Assembly: GCF_016863275.1 (NCBI RefSeq)
Contig: NZ_BOOO01000033.1
Location: 62,001-126,000, forward strand
DNA from: Planotetraspora mira
GTDB taxonomy: Bacteria > Actinomycetota > Actinomycetes > Streptosporangiales > Streptosporangiaceae
Length of the DNA: 64,000 nt
Direction: 5' to 3'
Part shown: piece after piece, positions 25,229 to 34,406 of the stretch
Layout: each line of letters starts with the position of its first letter
Position numbering within the stretch: position 1 is the first letter of the stretch
Translations under genes and position numbers: made by a program
The notes under the pieces: generated by a model
Told to the model about the DNA's origin: nothing
The model's input: only the letters and a program-made list of their open reading frames with translations
The model's database searches: none

Positions 25229-27562
25229 TCAGCGTGCGGGAGTGACGTGGAGCGTGGTGGTGGCGGCGAAGGCGTCGAGGCCGTAGGAGACGGTCACGGT
25301 GTCGCCGGGCCTGAGTTGCAGCACGCCGTCGCCTTCCCGCGTTTCCCCGGGGAGGGCGCTGATCTGGCCGGTGAAGTCCAGGGCGCTGGGCCCGGTCTCA
25401 GTGACCCGCACATCCTCCTCGTCGCCGCCAGAGGTGCGGATCGTCACCGTGCCGTGTTCGGGTGCGGACGCGTCGAGGTTGAGTGGTGCGCGGAGCCGTA
25501 CGTCGATCGTGTCGGCGGGGGCGACCACGTCGGGGGCGAGTCCGGAGACGGAGCCGGAGGCGCTCACCGCCGTCTGGTCGACGGACAATTGGGCGAGGCT
25601 AGAGTTCCAGGCGGTGTTGAAGGCCACCCAGCCTTCGGCGTAGCCGAGGTCGGCCTCCGGGTTGTACGGGTAGGACGCCTCCTTGGGTGACCCGTCCAGC
25701 ACTCCCTGGACCTCCTCGAGTTCGCCGGCTCCGCTGCCGGGCGGGTACTCCTTGGGCCAGCCGCGCTCAACTCCCTCGAACCCTCCAGCGGTGGCGGCGT
25801 CGTGCGAGAAATGGGCGTCGGCGGGATTGCGGCCGAAGACGTGGTCGATCTGCCCGGCTGCGATGCGGCGCAGAGCCGCCTGCTTCGCCGGATCCTCGAT
25901 CACCCGGGCCGCCGCGAGGGCCGCGGCGGGCAGGCCCGCGACATTCCCCGGCTCGTTGTACTCCGGGATGATCCACAACGTGTCTGAATATTTCCGGAAA
26001 TCCCACATGTTCTGGGAGCGGGCGATGGCCACATCCGCCCACTGCCCGATCTTGGCCGCCAGCGCGGGGGAGGGGAACCGCTCGGCATAGTAGGCCAGCG
26101 ACTCCATGGTGACGTGCTCGTTCATCCGCTGGCCCTTGGTCGTGGCAGGGTCGTCCCAGTCCAGGTTCGCCACCAGCCAGTCCACCTGGGCGCGGGCGGC
26201 GTCGAGATACCGCTGCGCGCCGGCCAGCCCGTCACGCTCGGCCACCTCGTACATCATGAGGTTCGGCACGATCGAGTGGCCCGGCGGCAACTGGCCCTTG
26301 CCCGTGCCGATGACGGTGTAGGTCTGGAACAGGTCGGCGCTGTGGGGGATGTCGTACCAGTTCCACCGGTCACGCGCGGCATCCGACCAGGTCGCCACGA
26401 GGTGGTCGCGGGCCTTGAGGTACTGCTCGCGGGGGATCCATCTCGACAGGTGCGGATAGGCGTACACGAACCAGGCCAGCTGTTCCTTGAGCAGGGTGTG
26501 GTTCACCTTCCCCTGCAGGTAGAGGTCCACGCCCCAGTTGATCAGCTTGACGATCTCCGGCGCGTCCGGCGTCGTGGAGATCGCCAGCCCGTCGTAGCGA
26601 CCGGTGCCCGGCGCTCGGGTGAACGCGTCGGGGTTGGACAGGTAGAGCTCGATGAGGCCCTGGAGGGTGAAGGAGAACTGGTGGTCGTCCCGCCATGCGA
26701 CTCCGGTGTTGCCGCGGTTGCAGTGGTCACCCGCCGGATCGGTGAAGACCAGCTTGGTGGCGTCGCCGTTCGCGCAGCGCGACTGCACCATGAAGTCCAC
26801 CGCGCGCTGGATTGCCACCCGGTATGTCCAGTAGGGCCCGATGCCGAACGGATGCGAGGTGCCCGCGCCGATGACGCCCGTGACGCTGACTACGTACGGC
26901 CCGGCGCTCGCCGGCTGGAAGGCGGTGAAGTCGCCCACTCCGCCCTGCACCGTGCCGTGGAACAGGACCTCGGCGGAGCCCTCGCGAGTGACGGTGAAGG
27001 TGTCGCCGTCGGCGGCGCGCGGGGCGGTGAACCGCTTCGGCCCGGTCAGGTCGTAGCCGCTCTGGTTGACCAGCACGTCCTGGGTCGGCCGGCTGGAGTG
27101 TAGCCGTACGGCATCCGCGCGGGTCACCTTGCCGGCCGTCTTGGCGGTCACCGTGAGAGTGAGCGAGGCGCCCTGGCTCAGCCGGACGGTGCCGAGAGTG
27201 TGCCACTCGTCACCGAAGGCGGCCTGATTCGCCTTCACCGAGGTCGCACCCCACGTGTAGGTGACGGCCGGATCGTTGACGTCGGAGGAGGCGGGGATCC
27301 AGACGTCGAGCGTGTACTCGTCGTCGGCGGGGGCCGTGACGATCCACGCCGCGGTGGCGCCGACCTGCCTGGTGAAGCGGGTCGTGCCGCCGAGGAGGCC
27401 GGTGCGCTGAGCCTGAGTCCAGACGCCCGTCTCCCGGTAGCCGGGATCGCGGGTCGTGGAGACGATCTCGACGGGACCGGAGGCGGCCGCCACGGGGGGA
27501 GCGAACGAGACGATGAGCAGGAGGGCGAGGATGCCGCCGAGGACGCGTGGGAGCATGGGCAT
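25229..27562 (-). CDS. Secreted GH9-like glycoside hydrolase, multidomain
   Basis: 777 aa from the ATG at 27562 (AGAGG five bases upstream). A signal peptide (ILALLLIVSFAPPVAAA) is followed by a golvesin/xanthan-lyase-like beta domain (about 30-155), a cellulase N-terminal Ig-like domain starting VLVNQSGYDLTGPKRF, an (alpha/alpha)6-type domain, and a C-terminal beta domain. Near the end of the catalytic part, GYAEGWVAFNTAWNSS resembles the GH9 proton-donor region. The usual GH9 DAGD motif is not seen; AWRDDHQF is the nearest candidate. Substrate is unknown, but a plant or microbial polysaccharide feeding the adjacent uptake system is plausible. Confidence 0.72.
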   Translation of the reverse strand: MPMLPRVLGGILALLLIVSFAPPVAAASGPVEIVSTTRDPGYRETGVWTQAQRTGLLGGTTRFTRQVGATAAWIVTAPADDEYTLDVWIPASSDVNDPAVTYTWGATSVKANQAAFGDEWHTLGTVRLSQGASLTLTVTAKTAGKVTRADAVRLHSSRPTQDVLVNQSGYDLTGPKRFTAPRAADGDTFTVTREGSAEVLFHGTVQGGVGDFTAFQPASAGPYVVSVTGVIGAGTSHPFGIGPYWTYRVAIQRAVDFMVQSRCANGDATKLVFTDPAGDHCNRGNTGVAWRDDHQFSFTLQGLIELYLSNPDAFTRAPGTGRYDGLAISTTPDAPEIVKLINWGVDLYLQGKVNHTLLKEQLAWFVYAYPHLSRWIPREQYLKARDHLVATWSDAARDRWNWYDIPHSADLFQTYTVIGTGKGQLPPGHSIVPNLMMYEVAERDGLAGAQRYLDAARAQVDWLVANLDWDDPATTKGQRMNEHVTMESLAYYAERFPSPALAAKIGQWADVAIARSQNMWDFRKYSDTLWIIPEYNEPGNVAGLPAAALAAARVIEDPAKQAALRRIAAGQIDHVFGRNPADAHFSHDAATAGGFEGVERGWPKEYPPGSGAGELEEVQGVLDGSPKEASYPYNPEADLGYAEGWVAFNTAWNSSLAQLSVDQTAVSASGSVSGLAPDVVAPADTIDVRLRAPLNLDASAPEHGTVTIRTSGGDEEDVRVTETGPSALDFTGQISALPGETREGDGVLQLRPGDTVTVSYGLDAFAATTTLHVTPAR

Positions 27563-27671
27563 GAACACCTCTGTCGGGATGGGCAGGGGATGTCAGGGAG
27601 CCGCCCGGCCGGACACGGCCCTCCGCGGAATGGCCGTTCCGCGGAGACGTACGACCTGCTGGGCGGCCTTC

Positions 27672-28952
27672 CTACTTCTGCAGGCCCTCGACGGCCTCGG
27701 CCGCCTTGGCCAGGGCGTCCTTGGCGGAGGAGTTGCCCACCAGGACCGCCTGCACCTGCTCGGCGACCGCCGACTCGATCTGGGCGTCGGCGGCGTAGCG
27801 CCAGAAGGGGTTCGCGGTCGCGGTCTTCGTGATCTTCTCGGTCCACTCCGTGGTGAAGGAGTCTCCCGCGACCTTGGGGTCGGCCAGGCCGGCGGTGGTG
27901 GTCGGCGGTAGCTGGACCTTCTGGAAGAAGTCCGCCACGGTCGCGGTGTCGGAGGTGGCGAAACGGGCGAACTCGGCGGCGGCGTCCGCGCCCTCGCCCT
28001 CCACCACGGCGATCACGTGACCCCACAGGAGCGCCTGTGGCGTGTCTCCCGCCTTCAACACCGGCCGGGACAGGGGAGCCATCTTCTGGACGAGTGCCTT
28101 GTCGGGCGACTGGCTCGCGACGACGCCGCGAGCGATGATCGCGTCGTCGTAGAAGGCCGCCTTGCCCTGCGAGAACAGGGCGCGGGCGTCGAAACGGTCG
28201 ACGTCCGGCGCGATGAGCTTCGCGTCGTACAACTTCTTGTACCACTCGACGGCCGCCACAGAGGGCTCGTCGCCGATCGTGACCTGGTCGCCGGACAGCA
28301 GCGGGCTGCCGAACGTCTGCATCCAGGGGAAGATGTCCTTGAGCTGCGCGGCCTTGGTCGCCGCGGCGTAGGGCACGACGCCCCCGCCGAGCTTGGCCAC
28401 CTTGCCCAGTGCCGCCTCGAACTCGTCGATCGTCGTGGGCATGCCGTCCACGCCCGCCTTGGTGAGCAACTCGGTGTTGGCGATCAGGCCGATCGAGCCG
28501 GTGGTCCATGGCAGACCGAGTTGCCTGCCGTCGAACTTGCCGCTGGACAGGGCCACGTCGGTGTAACCGCCCGCGGACGCCTGTGCGCCGAGGTCTCTGA
28601 GCTTGCCCATCGCGGCGAGCGCGCCCAGCCACGCGACGTCGACCTGCACGGCGCCGGTCAGCTGGTTGCCGCGCAGCTTGAGCACCACCTGGTTCAGGTA
28701 CTCGTTGTACGGGAACGAGGCGGTGGCGATCTTGACTTTGTTCGTGGCCGCGTAGGCGTCGACGATCGCCTGCACCGCCGCCTTCTGGGCAGCCTCGTTC
28801 AGTGACCACGAGGTGAAGCCGAAGGTCTTGGCGGCGGCGTCGCCCGTGGCGGCGCCGCCTGTGGCGTCGGGAGCACAGGCCGCGAGCGCCGCGACACCGA
28901 AGGTGGACAGCCCGAGCAGCCGCAGGGCGTCCCGCCGGTTCATGGTCGTCAT
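27672..28952 (-). CDS. ABC sugar-binding lipoprotein
   Basis: 426 aa from the ATG at 28952, with GGAGAAAG just upstream. NRRDALRLLGLSTFGVAALA is a Tat-like signal with a lipobox (LAAC). The mature part is a family 1 solute-binding protein with FDGRQLGLPWTTGSIGLIAN and IDEFEAALGKVAK. It should capture an oligosaccharide or sugar acid for the two permeases encoded upstream in the same operon. Confidence 0.92.
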   Translation of the reverse strand: MTTMNRRDALRLLGLSTFGVAALAACAPDATGGAATGDAAAKTFGFTSWSLNEAAQKAAVQAIVDAYAATNKVKIATASFPYNEYLNQVVLKLRGNQLTGAVQVDVAWLGALAAMGKLRDLGAQASAGGYTDVALSSGKFDGRQLGLPWTTGSIGLIANTELLTKAGVDGMPTTIDEFEAALGKVAKLGGGVVPYAAATKAAQLKDIFPWMQTFGSPLLSGDQVTIGDEPSVAAVEWYKKLYDAKLIAPDVDRFDARALFSQGKAAFYDDAIIARGVVASQSPDKALVQKMAPLSRPVLKAGDTPQALLWGHVIAVVEGEGADAAAEFARFATSDTATVADFFQKVQLPPTTTAGLADPKVAGDSFTTEWTEKITKTATANPFWRYAADAQIESAVAEQVQAVLVGNSSAKDALAKAAEAVEGLQK

Positions 28953-28986
28953 GACTTTCTCCATGTTCAGGATGAGGGGTGGGGGC

Positions 28987-29877
28987 TCAGCCCTTGACCG
29001 CGCCCGCCGTCAGGCCGCCGACCAGGTATCGCTGCAGGAACATGAAGGCGGCGATGACCGGAAGCGAGACGACGAACGACGCGGCCATGAGGTCTGGCCA
29101 GGCGGTTTGGAACTCCCCGAGATAGGTGTGCACCAGGCCCGGCGGCAGCGTCTGCCGTTCGGGGCTGCTGAGGGTGAGGGCGAAGATGAAGTCGTTCCAC
29201 GCCCGCACGAAGGCGAAGAGCCCTGCGGCCACCAGCCCGGGCGCGGCCAGCGGAAGGACGATCGTGTGCAGCGTCCGCCAGCGCGAGGCCCCGTCGATCG
29301 CGGCCGCCTCCATCAGCGAGCCGGGGACCGTGTCGAAGATGCCCTTCAGCATCCACACGCACAGCGGCAGCGTGAAGGTCGTGAACGAAAGGATCATCGC
29401 GGTGTAGCTTCCGAGCAGCCCGACGGCGCTGAAGACGGCGTACAGCGTGACGAGCAGCAGGGCCTGCGGGAACATCTGCGAGGCCAGCACGAGGTGCATC
29501 AGCGACTTGCGGCCGCGGTAGCGGAACTTCGAGAAGGCGTAGGCCATGTACGCCGACACCACGACGCTCAGCACCGCCGTGATCACCGACACGATCACGC
29601 TGTTCACGAGGTAGCCGAAGAGCTGCTCGTTCTTCGCGAGGTCGGCGAAGTGATCCAGGGTGATCCGGGAGGGGAACAGGGACGGCGGGAAACTGAACAC
29701 CCGGTCGTCGGGGGTGAATGCGGTCACGATCAGCCAGTACACCGGGAACATGCCGAACAGGCCGATGACGGCGACGGCGATCCACGCGGCCACGCGGGAA
29801 CGGGCCTGGTCGGGCCTGAGCCTCCGGCGTACCCGTTCCCTGGGGAGGGTGGCGGGCCTCGGCAGTGTGACGGTCAT
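28987..29877 (-). CDS. Carbohydrate ABC permease (MalG-like)
   Basis: 296 aa, six membrane segments. The EAA loop reads EAAAIDGASRWRTLHTIVLPL and the MalG-type QRYLVGGLTAGAVKG ending is intact. The ATG overlaps the stop of the MalF-like gene (ATGA). No ATPase gene is present in the cluster, so a shared MsiK-like ATPase encoded elsewhere is the likely energiser. Confidence 0.94.
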   Translation of the reverse strand: MTVTLPRPATLPRERVRRRLRPDQARSRVAAWIAVAVIGLFGMFPVYWLIVTAFTPDDRVFSFPPSLFPSRITLDHFADLAKNEQLFGYLVNSVIVSVITAVLSVVVSAYMAYAFSKFRYRGRKSLMHLVLASQMFPQALLLVTLYAVFSAVGLLGSYTAMILSFTTFTLPLCVWMLKGIFDTVPGSLMEAAAIDGASRWRTLHTIVLPLAAPGLVAAGLFAFVRAWNDFIFALTLSSPERQTLPPGLVHTYLGEFQTAWPDLMAASFVVSLPVIAAFMFLQRYLVGGLTAGAVKG

Positions 29878-30752
29878 GAGCGTTCCTTCGTCTCGTGCCG
29901 CAGGTAGAAGGCGACGAGGACGAGCAGCAGCAACATCCACAGGCCGCCGAGCGCGGTCGCGTGGCCCAGATCGAAGCCTTTGAAGGCGGTGTCGTAGACC
30001 GCGACCGCGAAGGTCTCGGTCGCACCCGCCGGCCCTCCGCCGGTGAGCACGTAGATCGTGTCGAAGTGCTGGAAGTTCCAGATGAACTCGAGCAGCACGA
30101 CGATGCTCGCGATGCCCTTCATGTGCGGGAGCGTGACCGAGATGAAGCGGCGGATCGCCCCGGCTCCGTCGACCGAGGCCGCTTCGTGCAGTTCCTTCGG
30201 CATCGTCTGCAGGCCGGCGAGCAACATCACCATGATCCAGGGGAAGCTTGCCCAGCTCTTGGTGACGATGACGGCGATCATGGCGGTGGCCGGCTCGCCC
30301 AGCCAGCTCACCGGTGCGTCGAGGATCCCGAGCCGGAGCAGGATCCCATTGAGGACGCCATAGTTCGCGTTGAAGATCCACAACCACAGGAAGGACACGA
30401 CGACGCCGGGGATCACCCACGGGAACAGGAACAGCCCGCGCATCAGGCCGCTGCCTCTGATCCCGGCGTTGAGTGCCAGGGCCAGGGCGTATCCGATCAG
30501 GAAGGGCACGATCGTGGCCCCGGCGGTGAATACCAGGGTGTTGCGCAGGACCGGCCAGAAGTCGCCGCCGAGCACGTCGGCGAAGTTGGCCAGGCCGGTG
30601 AACGCGCGGCCGGGCCGGACCAGGCTCTGTTCGAAGAAGCCCGTCACCACCGACGAGATGAGCGGGTAGGCGATGATCGCGAGGAAGAGGGCCAGGGCCG
30701 GGAGCATGAGCAGCCAGGCGAACTGGCCGTTGGTCAGCCTTCCGGCCCTCAT
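29874..30752 (-). CDS. Carbohydrate ABC permease (MalF-like)
   Basis: 292 aa, six membrane segments, EAA loop EAASVDGAGAIRRFISVTLPH. It forms the membrane channel with the MalG-like subunit. Its ATG overlaps the stop of the IclR gene (ATGA), so regulator and transporter are one transcription unit. A longer frame to 31568 is antisense-frame noise through the regulator gene. Confidence 0.94.
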   Translation of the reverse strand: MRAGRLTNGQFAWLLMLPALALFLAIIAYPLISSVVTGFFEQSLVRPGRAFTGLANFADVLGGDFWPVLRNTLVFTAGATIVPFLIGYALALALNAGIRGSGLMRGLFLFPWVIPGVVVSFLWLWIFNANYGVLNGILLRLGILDAPVSWLGEPATAMIAVIVTKSWASFPWIMVMLLAGLQTMPKELHEAASVDGAGAIRRFISVTLPHMKGIASIVVLLEFIWNFQHFDTIYVLTGGGPAGATETFAVAVYDTAFKGFDLGHATALGGLWMLLLLVLVAFYLRHETKERS

Positions 30753-31552
30753 GTCGGGCTCACGGCGAAGGCGCGCACGGGACCGACGTAGCCGAGGCCG
30801 ATGCTGACGGAGTCGGCGGTCTCGATGATGGTGCGGGCCAGTTCGTCCTCCTTGGACGGCAGGTCGATGGCCGACAGCGGCCCGGAGATCGAGATGGCGG
30901 CGACGATGTCGCCCGCCTGGCCGCGGATCGGGGCGGCGACGCACGCGCGGCCGAAGGCCAGTTCCTCCGTCTCGGTGGCGTAACCGCGGCCGCCCACTGT
31001 GGCCAGCTCCTGGTCCAACCTCGCGTGCGTGGTGATCGTGTGAGGGGTGAACGGCTGCATCTCCGCCTCCGGGAGCAGCTCCCTGCGCTCGTCCGCTCCG
31101 AGGCCCAGGAGGAGGCACTTGCCGATGCCCGTGGCATACAGCGGTTTGCGCTGCCCGGTGAGCACGAACGAGCGGGGGGCAAGCCGTCCCTCGAAGTTCA
31201 GCAGGTAGAACATGGAGTCCGCGCGCCGGATCGCCACGTTCACGCCCAGCCCGAGCGTCGCGGCCAGATCCTGGGCCACCTGGCGGGCCTCCCGGTGCAC
31301 CGCATTCTGATTGAGCGCGACGCCGCCCAGCGTGATCGGCGCGGTGCCCAGCCGATAGAGGCCGCTCACCTCGTCCCGCTCGACGAACTCCAGGGTTTCG
31401 AGCGTCGCAAGCAGCCGAGACGCGGTCGAGACGCCGAGGCCGGTGGCCCTGGCGACATCCGACACGCGCAGCTCGGACCGGCCGCTCAGGAACGCCCGCA
31501 GAACGGAGATCGCCCGTTCTACGCTCTGGTTGTTGCTCTGTTCGGAAGCCAC
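30749..31552 (-). CDS. IclR-family regulator of the sugar-acid cluster
   Basis: 267 aa. The N-terminal helix-turn-helix is RVSDVARATGLGVSTASRLL and the effector domain holds YATGIGKCLLLGLGADERRE and CVAAPIRGQAGDIVAAISIS. It heads the transporter operon and is divergent from the enolase-family gene, so it likely controls both sides; KdgR-like sensing of a keto-deoxy sugar acid is a natural hypothesis given the neighbours. Confidence 0.92.
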   Translation of the reverse strand: MASEQSNNQSVERAISVLRAFLSGRSELRVSDVARATGLGVSTASRLLATLETLEFVERDEVSGLYRLGTAPITLGGVALNQNAVHREARQVAQDLAATLGLGVNVAIRRADSMFYLLNFEGRLAPRSFVLTGQRKPLYATGIGKCLLLGLGADERRELLPEAEMQPFTPHTITTHARLDQELATVGGRGYATETEELAFGRACVAAPIRGQAGDIVAAISISGPLSAIDLPSKEDELARTIIETADSVSIGLGYVGPVRAFAVSPT

Positions 31553-31573
31553 TCTGTCTCCATTGCACGTCGC

Positions 31574-31608
31574 TTGCGCTATGTGGGATGGTTACGCATA
31601 TGTTGCAA
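31574..31608. promoter_or_regulatory. Imperfect inverted repeat in the IclR/enolase divergent gap
   Basis: TTGCGCTATG at 31574-31583 and CATATGTTGCAA ending at 31608 form an imperfect inverted repeat between the divergent genes. It is a candidate operator and favours the later start of the enolase-family gene. Confidence 0.3.
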
Positions 31609-31650
31609 GGCCGTCAACCCCAACGGATCAGAGAGGTGCGCTGTCATCCG

Positions 31651-32763
31651 GTGAAGATCCGGCACAGCGACGCGTACCTCGGGACCCCCGTCCAGGAGGA
31701 CACCTACTTCGTCCGGCCGCCGTGGCGCAGCCTCTACTCGGCCCGGTTCGAGACGCTCCTCGTCAGCATCACGTGCGACGACGGGACCACCGGCTGGGGC
31801 GAGGCCCTCGCCCCCGTCGCGCCCGAGGTGCCCGCCGCGATCGTCGAGCGGTTGCTCGCTCCCGCCCTGATCGGCGAGGATCCGACCCGCGTCCGGCCCC
31901 TGTGGGACCGCCTGTCCGGACTCATGCGCGAACGCGGCCACCTGACCGGCCACCAGGCCGACGCCCTGGCGGCCGTCGACATCGCGTTGTGGGACCTGAC
32001 CGGGCGGCTCACCGGGCGTCCGGTGGCCGAACTGCTCGGCGGGGCATTCGTCGACGACGTCCCGGTGTACGTGAGCGGCCTGCCCAGGCAGACCGACGCG
32101 GAGCGGGCGGAGCTGGCCGCCGAATGGGTCGCGCGCGGCGCGACGACGGTGAAACTGCATCTCGGTCATGGCGTCGCGGAAGACCTCGCCACCGTGGACG
32201 CCGTGGCCGCGTCGGGGCTCAAGGTCGCGGTCGACGCGCACTGGGTCTACGAACTCCCCCAGGCCGTACGGCTCGCGCGTGGCCTGGCGGAACGGGGAGC
32301 GCTCTTCCTGGAGGCCCCACTCGCCCCGGAGGACGTCGAGGGCCACCGTGAGCTCGCCGCCCGGGCGGAGCTGCCGATCGCCGTGGGCGAGTCGCTGCGC
32401 AACCGCTACGAGTTCGCCGACTGGCTGGGGAGGCGGGCCCTGCACCTGGCCCAGCCCGACGTGGCCCGCACCGGCATCACCGAGCTGATCTCCATCGCCG
32501 AGCTGGCGGCGGCCCGCCACGTCCGCGTCGCGCCGCACCACTCGACCGGCCTCGGCGTCGCGATGGCGGCCGGGCTGCACGTCAGCGCGGCCCTGCCGAA
32601 CCTGGCGTTCTTCGAGTACCAGCCGACCAGCTTCGAGGTGGCTCAGACGATCCTCCGGGCTCCGCTACGTGGCGGAGCCGGAAGCCTTCCCCTGCCCGAA
32701 GGGCCGGGCCTCGGCGTGGACGTCGATCTCGACGTCGTCACCGCACTAGCAAAGGAGTCGTAA
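31651..32763 (+). CDS. Mandelate racemase/enolase-superfamily sugar-acid dehydratase
   Basis: 370 aa from the GTG at 31651, where conserved sequence (KIRHSDAYLGTP) begins; ATGs at 31588 and 31600 would extend it by about 20 unconserved residues. Superfamily residues are visible: TTVKLHLG (base Lys), AVDAHWVY (metal Asp), FLEAPLAPED (metal Glu), VGESLRNR (metal Glu), and the Asp/His pair in AQPDVARTGI and APHHSTGLG. The His-Asp dyad and neighbours suggest dehydration of an aldonate or uronate to a 2-keto-3-deoxy acid. Exact substrate cannot be read. Confidence 0.9.
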   Translation: MKIRHSDAYLGTPVQEDTYFVRPPWRSLYSARFETLLVSITCDDGTTGWGEALAPVAPEVPAAIVERLLAPALIGEDPTRVRPLWDRLSGLMRERGHLTGHQADALAAVDIALWDLTGRLTGRPVAELLGGAFVDDVPVYVSGLPRQTDAERAELAAEWVARGATTVKLHLGHGVAEDLATVDAVAASGLKVAVDAHWVYELPQAVRLARGLAERGALFLEAPLAPEDVEGHRELAARAELPIAVGESLRNRYEFADWLGRRALHLAQPDVARTGITELISIAELAAARHVRVAPHHSTGLGVAMAAGLHVSAALPNLAFFEYQPTSFEVAQTILRAPLRGGAGSLPLPEGPGLGVDVDLDVVTALAKES

Positions 32764-33657
32764 GTGCCCCTGTCCGGACTGATCCCGATCCTTGCCACCC
32801 CCTTCACCGAGCGCGGCACCCTCGACCTGTCCGGCCTGCGCAGGCTGACGGAGTGGCAGCTCGCCTCGGGCGCCGACGGAGTCGCGTTGTTCGGCATGGC
32901 CAGCGAGGGCTTCGCGCTGACCGCCGCCGAGCGCGGGGTGATCCTGCGTGAGGTCCGTGACGTCGTGGCGGGGGCCGTGCCCATCGTCGCGGGGGTGGGC
33001 GCCACGAGTACGGCCACGGCGCTGGAGCAGGCGTTGAGCGCGTCCGAAGGCGGGGCGGACGCGCTGATGGTGCTCCCGCCGTACCTGGTGAAGGCGTCAG
33101 CCGGCCAGCTCGTCGACTTCTACGGGGAGATCGCGGCGCGGTCCGGAGCCGGCGTCATGGTCCAGGACGCGCCCGGCGCCACCGGGGTCAGCATGCCGGA
33201 GAGCCTCATCGTGGAGCTGAGCGGGCTCGAAGGCGTCACGTCGGTCAAGGTCGAGGCGCCGCCGACCGCTCCGAAGATCGGTGCGGTGTCCGCTCGCGTC
33301 CCCGGGGACTTCGCGGTGTTCGGCGGTCAGAACGCGCTGTTCTGCCTGGAGGAGTACGCGCGGGGCGCGACGGGGACCATGCCCGCCTGCGAGTTCACCG
33401 ACCTGCTCGCTCCGGTGCTCGCCGAGTGGCGCGACGGGCGGACCGCCGAGGCGGCCGCCGCTTTCACGAAGCTGCTGCCGTTGATCCGCTTCGGCATGCA
33501 GCCGGGAATCGCCTGGGCGGTGCACAAGGAGGTCCTGGTGCGGCGCGGACTCATCGCGTCGGCCACGGTGCGGCTGCCGGCCAGGGCCCTCGACGCCGGA
33601 AGCCGGGCCGCTCTCACCGAGGTGCTCGCCGTCCTTCCGGAGGTGGCCGTCCGATGA
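32764..33657 (+). CDS. DHDPS/NAL-family lyase (KDG aldolase-like)
   Basis: 297 aa, GTG start directly after the preceding TAA with AAAGGAG about ten bases upstream. A class I aldolase fold of the DapA family: IPILATPFTERG, GVALFGMASEGFALT with an Ala-Ser where DapA has Gly-Thr, and Schiff-base Lys in VTSVKVEAPPT. Members act on keto-deoxy sugar acids, 5-keto-4-deoxyglucarate or N-acetylneuraminate. Here, a 2-keto-3-deoxy-aldonate from the neighbouring dehydratase is the best guess. Confidence 0.87.
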   Translation: MPLSGLIPILATPFTERGTLDLSGLRRLTEWQLASGADGVALFGMASEGFALTAAERGVILREVRDVVAGAVPIVAGVGATSTATALEQALSASEGGADALMVLPPYLVKASAGQLVDFYGEIAARSGAGVMVQDAPGATGVSMPESLIVELSGLEGVTSVKVEAPPTAPKIGAVSARVPGDFAVFGGQNALFCLEEYARGATGTMPACEFTDLLAPVLAEWRDGRTAEAAAAFTKLLPLIRFGMQPGIAWAVHKEVLVRRGLIASATVRLPARALDAGSRAALTEVLAVLPEVAVR

Positions 33658-34406
33658 GCGGGGACCACGTGGACGCTGCTGGGCCGATGAGCCGCGGCGT
33701 GCTGCTGGCAGGGGGCAACTCGCCGATCGGACTGGCCATCGCGGCGCTGTTCGCCTCCCGCGGCGACCGGGTGGTGGGCGCCGGGCTCGAACCGTGTGGT
33801 GCCGGCTCCTACGAGTCCTTCGTGGTGGCCGACTGCTCCGACCCGGGTCAGGCGGGCCTGCTCGTCGAGTCCGCGGTCGAGACGCTGGGCCGTCTCGACG
33901 TGCTCGTGCTCGCCACCGCGGCCATGCCCGTGGCGCCGGTCATCCGGACCACCGACGCGCAGTGGCGCTCGGCCATCGGGGCGACCCTCGACGCGGCGTT
34001 CCACCTGTGCCGTACGGCCCTGCCGCACCTTCCGGAAGGAGGAGCCGTGGTCGCGGTGGGATCGGTGAACTCCTTCCTCGCCGCGCCGGGTGTGCCCGCC
34101 TACGCAGCCGCCAAGGGCGGCCTCGACGCGCTGATCCGCCAGGTGGCGCTCGAGTACGGCCCGGCCGGGATCAGGGCGAATGTCGTGGCGCCCGGTCTGA
34201 TCGGCGGTGAGGGGATGGAGCGGGCGGCCGATGGTTATCCCCTCGGCCGTACGGGACTGCCCGGTGAGGTGGCCGAGGCAGTGGCATTCCTGGCGTCGCC
34301 GGCCGCCTCCTTCATCACCGGCGCCACGTTGCCGGTCGACGGTGGGCTGAGCGTCGCCTCTCCCGCGGCCTTCCTCCGCCCCGACCTCCGGGCGAGGTTC
34401 CTGTGA
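33654..34406 (+). CDS. Short-chain dehydrogenase/reductase
   Basis: 250 aa, ATGA overlap with the preceding gene and GGAGG ten bases upstream. The cofactor loop is AGGNSPIGLAIA, the catalytic Ser is in VAVGSVNSFLA, and Tyr/Lys are in YAAAKGG; VAPGLIGGEG and the C-terminal FITGATLPVDGG are typical. It probably oxidises or reduces a sugar-acid intermediate of the pathway. A start at the ATG at 33687 is possible. Confidence 0.9.
   Translation: MSGDHVDAAGPMSRGVLLAGGNSPIGLAIAALFASRGDRVVGAGLEPCGAGSYESFVVADCSDPGQAGLLVESAVETLGRLDVLVLATAAMPVAPVIRTTDAQWRSAIGATLDAAFHLCRTALPHLPEGGAVVAVGSVNSFLAAPGVPAYAAAKGGLDALIRQVALEYGPAGIRANVVAPGLIGGEGMERAADGYPLGRTGLPGEVAEAVAFLASPAASFITGATLPVDGGLSVASPAAFLRPDLRARFL

Noticed and set aside
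31588-31650. Earlier ATG starts of the enolase-family gene
   Set aside because: They add about 20 non-conserved residues and run through the likely promoter/operator region of the divergent IclR gene; not fully excluded.
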